Origin: Micromonospora sp. CB01531
GTDB taxonomy: Bacteria; Actinomycetota; Actinomycetes; Mycobacteriales; Micromonosporaceae
NCBI RefSeq assembly: GCF_001905095.1
Contig: NZ_LWLS01000115.1
Coordinates: forward strand, 1-37,146
Reading direction: 5' to 3'
Length of the DNA: 37,146 bases
In this document: piece after piece, positions 1-6,955 of the stretch
How positions within the stretch are numbered: position 1 is the stretch's first letter
Layout of the letters: the number at the start of each line of letters is the position of its first letter
Translations under genes and position numbers: made by a program
Notes under the pieces: generated by a model
What the model was told of the DNA's origin: nothing
Database searches by the model: none
The model's input: only the letters and a program-made list of their open reading frames with translations

Positions 1-197
1 CCCGAGGCCACGCCGCAAGGGTTAAAGATCAAGTTAACTGCGGGGCCGCACCGCCCCTGCTGGCACGCCATCAGATCACGCAGGGTCGCTCGCTGCCGTT
101 CGCCGCTATGCCACAATGGCGCGCCGAGGCCGTCGACGCGCGACAGCCGGGATTGTCATCGGCACCCAGTGTGCGGCACACTGTCGGAGGAGTCCGG

Positions 198-1100
198 ATG
201 ACCGAGTTGTTCCCGCCGATCCCGCTGTCCGCCTGGGCGGACTCGAAGGAAACCGTCCACCGGTTCACGCAGATCGTCGGCAAGATCCGGCTGAACCAGG
301 CACCACCGCGCAACCACTGGTGGCACGTGCCGTTCCATCTCACCGGCCGCGGCATCACATCCCGGCCCATGGGCCGAGACATGATGTTCGCCATCGACTT
401 CGACTTCGTCGACCACCGGCTGATCATCAACACCCTGGCCGGCCAGACGGTCTCCATCCCGCTGCCCGGCCTGTCCGTCGCGGCATTCCACAATCGACTG
501 CTCACCGCGCTGTCGTACCTCGGCATCCACGTCCACATCGACGCCAAGCCCTACGACCTGACCGACAGCATCCCGTTCGCCGAGGACACCACGCACGCCG
601 CGTACGACCCATTCTGGGTCAACCGGTACTGGCAGGTCCTCAGCCAAGTCGGGCTGGTCCTGGAGGAGTACGCCGCCCGGTGCAACGCCAAGACCAGCCC
701 GGTGCACCACTTCTGGCACACCTTCGACATCGCGGTCACCCGCTTCTCCGGCCGGCAGGCCCCGCAGCCGGACACCGTCGACCCGGTGACCCGCGAGGCG
801 TACTCACACGAGGTGATCAGCGCCGGCTTCTGGTTCGGCGACAAGAACATCCCCGAACCAGCCTTCTACTCCTACACAGCGCCCGAGCCCGACGGCCTCA
901 CCGAGGAACCGCTGCAACCCGCACGGGCCCGCTGGATCGAAAACCGGGGCGCACACCTCGCGCTGCTGACCTACGACGACGCCCGCGCCACCACCGACCC
1001 CCGCGCGACGGTCCTCACCTTCCTGGAGAGCGCCTACCAGGCCGGCGCCCATCACGCCGGCTGGGACACCAGCAAACTGCGCACCCAGTACGCACCCTGA
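198..1100 (+). CDS. DUF5996 family protein
   Basis: A protein of 300 residues that matches my recollection of the DUF5996 family of actinobacteria and proteobacteria; no biochemical function is known. It starts with LFPPIPLSAW and keeps the family's aromatic and His-rich stretches: NHWWHVPFHLTGRG near residue 40, HHFWHTFDIAVTRFSGR near 180, and the SAGFWFGD and FYSYTAPEP segments near 210-230. No signal peptide or membrane segment is visible, so it is probably cytosolic. The ATG at 198 is chosen over an in-frame ATG at 108 because GGAGG lies at 186-190, the usual distance upstream, and because family members begin close to this residue. It stands alone, with a hairpin 30 bases beyond its stop. 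The family call is from memory of conserved blocks. Confidence 0.85.
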   Translation: MTELFPPIPLSAWADSKETVHRFTQIVGKIRLNQAPPRNHWWHVPFHLTGRGITSRPMGRDMMFAIDFDFVDHRLIINTLAGQTVSIPLPGLSVAAFHNRLLTALSYLGIHVHIDAKPYDLTDSIPFAEDTTHAAYDPFWVNRYWQVLSQVGLVLEEYAARCNAKTSPVHHFWHTFDIAVTRFSGRQAPQPDTVDPVTREAYSHEVISAGFWFGDKNIPEPAFYSYTAPEPDGLTEEPLQPARARWIENRGAHLALLTYDDARATTDPRATVLTFLESAYQAGAHHAGWDTSKLRTQYAP

Positions 1101-1129
1101 ACACCGGCACCAACGCGACCCGATGTCCG

Positions 1130-1151
1130 TCGTGCCGCCGGCCCGGCACGA
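1130..1151 (+). terminator. hairpin after the DUF5996 gene
   Basis: TCGTGCCG (1130-1137) pairs perfectly with CGGCACGA (1144-1151) around a 6-nt loop. It begins 30 bases after the DUF5996 stop. There is no T-run, as is usual in high-GC actinomycetes, so the terminator role is inferred. Confidence 0.5.
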
Positions 1152-1417
1152 TCATCGACCGGCTACGTAGCGGAACCTGGACCGCAGCGGGTGGTAGCCG
1201 AATCGCCGGGGCCGGCGTGACGGGCGGCGTTTCTGTACGTCGCCCAAGCTCACACCGGCGCCCCGAGGTCCCGCCACCGCCCAGCGCGCTCGAACGCGCC
1301 GGATCGGTCGTCGCCGGGGCCATCGGCGGCCACGCTGTCTCTGTCTCACAGCCGTCGCAGTTGCCGGCCTCATCCGCCAGGCCGCCGCTTGCTGGCGGCG
1401 GTCGAGCCCGGCGCGCC
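1152..1417. other. stretch with no recognisable gene
   Basis: Open frames exist on both strands but have low-complexity Arg/Pro/Ala composition typical of shadow frames in GC-rich DNA. The minus-strand tnpB relic reads into this stretch without similarity to TnpB. I see nothing functional. Confidence 0.5.
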
Positions 1418-1990
1418 TTGTAGATCAGGAACGCGCCGAGTTGCTGGAACGCCCAAGAGTGCAGCGTGACCCGTTGGGGCTTCCTCATCCGGACCCGGTC
1501 GCGGATCCCCGTCAGTTTCTCGACGGCGATTCCGCGGCCGGTGCGTGCAGCCTCGGTCACGATGCTCTTGGCGATGGTGTGGTTGATGTTCGCGACGTGC
1601 CGCGTTTCCTTCCGGCGGCGGCGGGCCAGGAGCCGTTTCGCCGACTTGGTGCCTTGCTCCTGCAACCGCTTCCTGAGCCGCTGCTGGCGGCGCCGGTAGC
1701 CGTTGAGCTTGGTTCCGGCGTAACGGGTGTCGTCGGAGTCGTAGGCGATGTTCGCGATCCCCATGTCGACACCGAGGAATCCGTCCGGCTCATAGACCTG
1801 CGGCTAGTCCACCTCAACCGTGGCGTACAGGAACCACATGCCGTCCCGGTGCACCAGGTCGGACTCGCCGACCGGTTGGGTTGCGACGGCCTTGATCTGG
1901 TCGACAGAGCCGGTGAACGCGACCTGTCTGAGCCGCCCTTGCACGGTCCAGATCGAGACGACGCAGGCGTCGTGCCGCCACGACAGCATC
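1418..1990 (-). pseudogene. tnpB: TnpB (IS200/IS605 OrfB) relic, lacking both ends
   Basis: TnpB is the RNA-guided RuvC-type nuclease of IS200/IS605 elements. This reverse-strand fragment starts inside the protein at LSWRHDACVVSIWT, close to the fusion with the tnpA relic. It continues through YATVEVD, meets an in-frame TAG (1806-1804), then resumes in the same frame with YEPDGFLGVDMGIANIAYDSD, which carries the RuvC-I aspartate. The RuvC-II glutamate survives in AVEKLTGI. Similarity stops after QLGAFLIYKARRAR near 1418, so the zinc ribbon and the RuvC-III aspartate are missing. With both ends lost and an internal stop it cannot make an active nuclease. A C-terminal TnpB half sits at 33.66-33.90 kb, but that copy differs in the shared segment. 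Confidence 0.9.
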
Positions 1991-2211
1991 TGCTCGTCCA
2001 CTACCCGCCGACCGTCACCCTGTCACGGCTGGTCAACAGTCTCAAAGGAGTCTCATCTCGATACCTGCGCCGCGAGTTCACCGGACACCTGCGCAACTAC
2101 CTGCGCGGCGAGCATCTATGGTCGCCCTCGTACTTCGCCGGGTCATGCGGCGGCACGCCCCTCACCGTGGTCAAGGAGTACATCGAGAACCAGAAACATC
2201 CCCGTCCGTGA
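1987..2211 (+). pseudogene. tnpA: TnpA (Y1 HUH transposase) C-terminal relic
   Basis: This is the C-terminal part of the small single-strand transposase TnpA of IS200/IS605 elements. Homology begins at HLLVHYPPTVTLSRLVNSLK, the tail of the HUH histidine region, and runs to the stop through GEHLWSPSYFAGSCGG and VVKEYIENQKHP. The tyrosine of VVKEYIENQ corresponds to the catalytic Tyr. The N-terminal half, with the first strands and the complete HUH motif, is gone. The gene diverges from the tnpB relic and the two fragments meet within a few bases of position 1990, so one deletion removed the 5' parts of both genes. A terminal-type hairpin follows the stop. Confidence 0.85.
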
Positions 2212-2221
2212 CAGCGTTCCT

Positions 2222-2242
2222 CCCAGCCGTAAACGGCCAGGG
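2222..2242 (+). repeat. IS200/IS605-type end hairpin
   Basis: GCCGT (2226-2230) and ACGGC (2233-2237) form a perfect stem around AA, flanked by CCC and GGG that can extend it with a small bulge. It begins 11 bases past the tnpA relic stop, where IS200/IS605 elements carry the subterminal imperfect hairpin recognised by TnpA. The exact element end and cleavage site cannot be fixed by eye. Confidence 0.55.
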
Positions 2243-2289
2243 TTCCCGCCTAATCAACCGCTGAAGTTGGACGGCCCGGGGCGTGCGGT

Positions 2290-4998
2290 GTGAGCATCGT
2301 CCTCGTGACACAGCACGCCCTCGTGGGACGAGACGCCGAACTACATAACCTGCTCGCCCTGCTAGACGGCCTGAAGAAGGGGGGCGGGGCACTCGTGTTG
2401 AGCGGCGCGGCAGGCGTCGGCAAGTCAGCGCTGCTCGGGGCCGCCACGGCCGAGGCCGAGGCCAGGGGCGCACGGGTGCTGACGGTGACCGGCGTGCTCG
2501 CCGAAGGCCGGGTCCCCTACGAGGGTCTGCGCAGGCTGCTCGCGGGGACCGGGCTCGCGCCCGGCGACCTCGACGGCGCGCCGCTGCGCAACGCCATGAC
2601 CGTGCTGCACCGGCTGTCCACACTCGCCGGCGACACCCCCGTCGTGCTCGCCATCGAAGACGCGCACTGGCTGGACGAGGCGAGCTGGGAAGCTCTCGCG
2701 TTCGTCGGCCGCCGGCTGAACGCGGACGCGATCGTGCTGATGGCGGCCCTGCGCGACGACGCCGACTCCCAGGCCAAGCTCGCCGCCTCGGGACTGCCCG
2801 CACTGACGGTGCCGCCGCTGACCGACCAAGCCGCCGCGGAGCTGCTGGCGAGAGTCGCGCCCGACCTCGGCACCGCGTTGCGCGCCCGCGTGCTGGCAGA
2901 GGCGGCGGGCAACCCGCTCGCGCTGATGGAGTTCGCCGCCCTGGCCGTCCGGCCGGACCAGGAGGTGCTCGCCTCGAGCAGGCTGCCGTTGACCGAGCGG
3001 CTGGAACGCGCGTTCGCCCAGGCGCTCGCCGCGCTGCCCGCCGACACCCGGATCCTGGCGCTGGTCGCCGCCGTCAACGATAACGACGCGATCGAGGAAA
3101 ACACCCGGGCCGCGTCCCTGCTGGCGGGCATGCCGATCGAGGCGGCCGCGCTGACGCCCGCGACCCGGGCGGGGCTGGTCATGACCGACAGCGTCCGCAT
3201 CCGCTTCCGGCACCCGCTGATCAGGTCGGCGATCGTCCAAGCAGCCGGGGCCGACCAGGTGCGCGGCGCGCATGGCGCGCTCGCCACTGCTCTGCCCGAT
3301 GACGATGACCGCAAGATCTGGCACCGGGCGGCCGCCGCGACGTCCCACGACGACGACATCGCGGCCGAGCTCGCCGCCGCCGCCCTGCGCGCCGGCCGCC
3401 GAGGCGCGGCGGGGCTCGCGCTGGAGGCGCTGGAACGCGCCGCCTACCTCAGCGCCGACCCCGCCCGCCGGGGCGCGCGGCTCATCGACGCGGCCACGAT
3501 GGCCTTCGAGCTCGGCGACCGCGCCGCCATGGAACGCCTCATCGCCCGCGCGGAAGACGCCGACCTCACCCCGCTCGACCGATCCAGGCTCACCTACATC
3601 CGCGACATCAGCCTGCATTCTGTGTGGACCGGCGTGGACCGGCAGTCCAACTATGCCGAGGTCATCGACGAGCTGCGAGAACGCGAGGGCGCGACGATCA
3701 CGATGCGTTGGCTGCACATGAGCAGCACACGCTGGTACTTCTCCAACCCCCCTCGGGACGCCCGCACCCCCGTGATCGCCGCGATCGAACGGCTGACCGC
3801 GCCCGACGATCCGCAGGTCGTCGTGTCGCTGGCGACGGTCGCCCCGGTCGAACGCGGCAAGCAGGTCCTGGCCCGGCTCGACGCGCTGAGCAAAGCGAGC
3901 TGGATCAGCCCGCATGACCTGCACCTGCTGGGCACCGCAGCGAACTCGGTCGGGGCGTTTCCGCTGGGCGCGCGCCTGCACGCCGAGGCCGTCGCGGGGA
4001 TGCGGGCGCGGGGCCCGTTCGGTGCGCTGGCGCAGGCGCTGGTCGGGCAGGCCACGTCGGCGGCGCGGCTGGCTGACACCCGGCTCGGGACGGTCGCCGC
4101 GGCCGAGGCCAGAGAAGTTGCCACGGAGACCCGCCAGCCGCAGTGGGCGCTCACCGCGGACGCCGCAGCCGCCGAGATCCACGCCCTGCGCGGGGACACC
4201 TCCACCGCCCGCGAACTTGCCAAGCAGGTCGAACGGGCGTTCCTGTCGGCCGGCGCCTACCCGATGCTGGCCCTGGTGCAGCTCGCCCGCGGAGCCGCCG
4301 AGTTGGCCGACGGGACGTTCGGCGCGGCCTGGGACGCGCTGCGCGCCATCTTCGACCCGAGCGAGATCAGCTACCACCAGTACGTGCGGCTCTGGGCGTT
4401 GCCGCACCTGGCGGAGGCGGCGCTGCTCAGCGGGCGGCAGGCGGAGCTGTGCGCGCTTGCCGACGAACTTGCCCCGGTGATCGAGGAGAGTGGGTCGCCG
4501 GTCGGGCGGGTCGCGCTCGCGTACGTCAGGGCCGTCACCGCGCCTGATGAGGCCGCGGAGGAGCTTTTTGCGCAGGCGCTGCGCGAGGACCTGGTGGGTT
4601 GGCCGTTTGAGCGGGCGCGGCTACGGTGCGCCTGGGGTGCGTGGCTGCGGCGCCAGCGCCGCGCGGCTGAGGCCAGGGCGCCGCTGCGCGCGGCGGCCGA
4701 GGTGTTCGACGCGCTCGGCGCGGTGCCGTGGTCGGAGCGCGCGCTGCGGGAGCTGCGCGCGAGCGGCGAGCGGATCCGCCGCAAGCACGACGCCCGTGAC
4801 CGGCTCACGGCCCAGGAGCTCCAGATCGCGCAGCTCGTCGCGGAGGGCCTGACCAACCGTGAGATCGGCCAGCGGCTGTTCGTCTCGCCCCGCACGGTCA
4901 GCACGCACCTGTCGCGCATCTTCCCCAAACTCGGCATCACCACCCGTGGCGAGCTGAGCCGTCTCATGGCCACGCGGGAGGGTGATTACATCATTTGA
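2290..4998 (+). CDS. LAL-type LuxR regulator with AAA ATPase domain
   Basis: A 902-residue cytoplasmic regulator of the LAL group (large ATP-binding LuxR regulators, MalT-like layout). The N-terminal NTPase domain begins with LVGRDAEL; Walker A is GAAGVGKS at residues 39-46 and Walker B is VVLAIEDAHWLD at 118-129. A long Ala/Leu/Arg-rich helical middle (about 350-820) looks like a TPR-type sensing region. The end is a LuxR HTH (about 835-895) with LTAQELQIAQLVAEGLTNRE and SPRTVSTHLSRIFPKLGI. It lacks a receiver domain, so it probably senses a ligand directly. The GTG at 2290 starts the frame; another GTG at 2305 is possible and neither has a clear Shine-Dalgarno. Two co-directional hydrolase genes follow and are plausible targets, which is inference. 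Confidence 0.92.
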   Translation: MSIVLVTQHALVGRDAELHNLLALLDGLKKGGGALVLSGAAGVGKSALLGAATAEAEARGARVLTVTGVLAEGRVPYEGLRRLLAGTGLAPGDLDGAPLRNAMTVLHRLSTLAGDTPVVLAIEDAHWLDEASWEALAFVGRRLNADAIVLMAALRDDADSQAKLAASGLPALTVPPLTDQAAAELLARVAPDLGTALRARVLAEAAGNPLALMEFAALAVRPDQEVLASSRLPLTERLERAFAQALAALPADTRILALVAAVNDNDAIEENTRAASLLAGMPIEAAALTPATRAGLVMTDSVRIRFRHPLIRSAIVQAAGADQVRGAHGALATALPDDDDRKIWHRAAAATSHDDDIAAELAAAALRAGRRGAAGLALEALERAAYLSADPARRGARLIDAATMAFELGDRAAMERLIARAEDADLTPLDRSRLTYIRDISLHSVWTGVDRQSNYAEVIDELREREGATITMRWLHMSSTRWYFSNPPRDARTPVIAAIERLTAPDDPQVVVSLATVAPVERGKQVLARLDALSKASWISPHDLHLLGTAANSVGAFPLGARLHAEAVAGMRARGPFGALAQALVGQATSAARLADTRLGTVAAAEAREVATETRQPQWALTADAAAAEIHALRGDTSTARELAKQVERAFLSAGAYPMLALVQLARGAAELADGTFGAAWDALRAIFDPSEISYHQYVRLWALPHLAEAALLSGRQAELCALADELAPVIEESGSPVGRVALAYVRAVTAPDEAAEELFAQALREDLVGWPFERARLRCAWGAWLRRQRRAAEARAPLRAAAEVFDALGAVPWSERALRELRASGERIRRKHDARDRLTAQELQIAQLVAEGLTNREIGQRLFVSPRTVSTHLSRIFPKLGITTRGELSRLMATREGDYII

Positions 4999-5073
4999 CG
5001 TACGCGAGGGGAGCTGGCCGGTTCCTACCGTGGGACGCGTTCCCCATCGTTTCTCCCCTTGCAGAGGTGCGTC

Positions 5074-5748
5074 ATGATCCGCAACGTCGTGCTCGTCCAC
5101 GGCGGTTTCGTCGACGGTTCGGGCTGGCAGGCCGTCTATGACCTGCTCGTCGCCGACGGCTTCCGCGTGTCGGTCGTGCAGAACCCGACCCTGTCCCTGG
5201 CCGGGGACGTCGCCGCCACCCGCCAGGTCGTCGACGGCCTGGACGGCCCGTGTGTCCTGGTCGGCCACTCCTACGGCGGTGTCGTCATCAGCGAGGCCGG
5301 TACGCACCCCGACGTCGCGGCACTCGTGTACATCGCCGCTTTCGCCCCGGACAAGGGCGAGTCGGTCAACACGCTCATCGCCAACCCGCCGCCCGGCGCA
5401 CCCGTCCCGCCGATCCTGCCCCCGGTGAACGGTTTCCTCTTCCTCGACCGGGACAAGTTCGCCGCTTCCTTCGCCGGGGACCTGCCCGCCGACCAGGCGG
5501 CCTTCATGGCCGACTCGCAGGTCCCGTGGGGCGTGGACGCCCTCGGCGGGGCGGTCACGGAACCCGCGTGGCGCGTCAAGCCGTCCTGGTATCTGGTGGC
5601 AACCGACGACCGGATGATCCCGCCGCCCGCCCAGCACGCCATGGCGCAGCGCGCCGGGGCGACCGTCGCGGAGACGCCCGGCAGCCACTCGGTCTACCTG
5701 TCGCAGCCCGCCGCGGTCACCGACCTCATCCGCCGGGCCGCCGCTTGA
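5074..5748 (+). CDS. alpha/beta hydrolase, cytosolic (EstC-like)
   Basis: A 224-residue single-domain alpha/beta hydrolase without a signal peptide. It opens with IRNVVLVHGGFVDGSGW, whose HGGF supplies the oxyanion hole. The nucleophile elbow is GHSYGG (Ser near residue 72). The acid is probably in VATDDRMIPP and the catalytic His in ETPGSHSVYLSQP near the C-terminus. This layout is seen in small esterases and amidases often labelled alpha/beta fold hydrolase or EstC; the substrate is unknown. The ATG at 5074 has AGAGG nearby upstream; a TTG at 5059 would only add five residues. It lies 75 bases after the LuxR regulator and 40 bases before a secreted paralogue, all on one strand, suggesting a functional group. 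Confidence 0.88.
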   Translation: MIRNVVLVHGGFVDGSGWQAVYDLLVADGFRVSVVQNPTLSLAGDVAATRQVVDGLDGPCVLVGHSYGGVVISEAGTHPDVAALVYIAAFAPDKGESVNTLIANPPPGAPVPPILPPVNGFLFLDRDKFAASFAGDLPADQAAFMADSQVPWGVDALGGAVTEPAWRVKPSWYLVATDDRMIPPPAQHAMAQRAGATVAETPGSHSVYLSQPAAVTDLIRRAAA

Positions 5749-5788
5749 TGACGACCGTCATCGGCATCGCATCAGAAAGATCATTGTC

Positions 5789-6640
5789 ATGAACGGATTC
5801 CGATTCACCCTGCGCCGCGCCAGGACCCTGCTAGCTGCCGCCGCGATCGCTTTGTCTCTGGCGATGGTCGGCTCGGCCGGGGCGGCCGCGGAAGTCGCAC
5901 CCTCGGTCAACAACGAGCCGGTCAAGCGCAAGCCGACCGTGGTGCTCGTTCACGGTGGCTTCGCCGACGCGACCATCAGCTGGACCGACGTCACCGACCG
6001 GCTCCAGAAGCGCGGTTACCCCGTGATCGCACCCGCCAACCCGCTGCGCAGCCTCGGCACAGACTCGGCGTACATCGCCAGCGTGCTGCGCAGCATCAAC
6101 GGACCAATCATTCTCGTCGGCCACTCCTACGGCGGTGCCGTCATCACCAACGCCGCCGCCGGCAACCCCAACGTCAAGGCGCTGGTCTACGTCGCTGCCT
6201 TCGTCCCCGACACGGGCGAAGCGCTAGGCGAACTCATCGACAAGTACCCCGGCAGCGAGATCCAGGCCGCCCTCAACCCGGTCCCCTACCCGAACCCGGA
6301 CGGAACCACCGGCACCGACCTCTACCTGCAAGCCGACAAGCTCCGGCAGGTGTTCGCCGCAGACCTGCCCACCTCCACCACCAAGGTCATGGCCGTCACC
6401 CAGCGGCCATTCAACGCAGCCTGCTTCACCGACCACACTCAGGCCGCAGCCTGGCACACCATCCCCTCCTGGGGGCTCATCGCCACCCAGGACAAGGCGA
6501 TTCCCCCCGCGCTACAGCGCTACGAGTACCAACGTGCCGGATCCCGCACCGTGCAGGTCGCCGCATCCCACGTCGCGATGATCAGCCACCCCGACGTCGT
6601 CACGGACCTCATCATGAGCGCAGCCAACGCCACCAGCTAG
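5789..6640 (+). CDS. secreted alpha/beta hydrolase, paralogue of the preceding gene
   Basis: A 283-residue hydrolase related to the one before it (HGGF, GHSYGG, VYVAAFVPDTGEAL, IATQDKAIPP and ASHVAMISHP occur in the same order) but with an added N-terminus. Residues 1-35 are a signal peptide: an Arg-rich start, a core of LLAAAAIALSLAMV, and a GSAGAAAE cleavage area. The mature enzyme should act outside the membrane. Predicted catalytic residues are the Ser of GHSYGG (about 116), an acid in TQDKAIPP and the His of ASHVAM (about 266). The start has only a weak AGAAAG at 5774-5779. The pair probably arose by duplication with one copy gaining export; the substrate is unknown. Confidence 0.88.
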   Translation: MNGFRFTLRRARTLLAAAAIALSLAMVGSAGAAAEVAPSVNNEPVKRKPTVVLVHGGFADATISWTDVTDRLQKRGYPVIAPANPLRSLGTDSAYIASVLRSINGPIILVGHSYGGAVITNAAAGNPNVKALVYVAAFVPDTGEALGELIDKYPGSEIQAALNPVPYPNPDGTTGTDLYLQADKLRQVFAADLPTSTTKVMAVTQRPFNAACFTDHTQAAAWHTIPSWGLIATQDKAIPPALQRYEYQRAGSRTVQVAASHVAMISHPDVVTDLIMSAANATS

Positions 6641-6662
6641 ACCGGCTGCTGGACCAGCGAAG

Positions 6663-6702
6663 GCCCCTGGGACAAGCCGACTCCGGCGGAAGTCCCAGGG
6701 GC
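6663..6702 (+). terminator. strong hairpin after the hydrolase pair
   Basis: GCCCCTGGGAC (6663-6673) pairs perfectly over 11 bp with GTCCCAGGGGC (6692-6702), with an 18-nt loop. It lies 22 bases past the secreted hydrolase stop and before the opposing gene at 6956, so it may end transcription from either side. No T-run. Confidence 0.6.
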
Positions 6703-6782
6703 GCGCCACGGATAACCACCCGTCAAGGTCGTGTCGGCAGCACCGAACGGGGGCTGCGTCGATTTCCGTGTTTGACCTGGGT

Positions 6783-6826
6783 GTGGTCCGTCGGACAGGA
6801 CGTCGATCCTGTCCGGAAAGGACCAC
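6783..6826 (+). repeat. nested palindrome upstream of a 15-codon ORF
   Basis: Outer arms GTGGTCC (6783-6789) and GGACCAC (6820-6826) enclose inner arms GGACAGGA (6793-6800) and TCCTGTCC (6807-6814), all perfect. A purine-rich GGAAAGGA at 6814-6821 sits 8 bases before an ATG at 6830 that opens a 15-codon frame (MADKKPAARLRQPTR) ending with TGA at 6875-6877. If transcribed, the hairpin would hide the ribosome site. This could be a translation-controlled leader, or the 5' edge of a lost mobile element or gene. No longer ORF follows before 6956. Confidence 0.4.
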
Positions 6827-6955
6827 GTCATGGCAGACAAGAAGCCCGCTGCTCGGCTTCGCCAGCCGACGCGGTGACGGCGGCATACAAAGGCCGGGCC
6901 GCAGCCCTCCCCCATGCCACGGATCGAGCGACATGGGGAAGGACCGCGTCTACGG

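Noticed and set aside
2425..4407. 660-codon minus-strand open frame opposite the LuxR regulator
   Set aside because: It is Arg/Gly/Gln-rich shadow sequence of a clear coding gene; no domain is visible.
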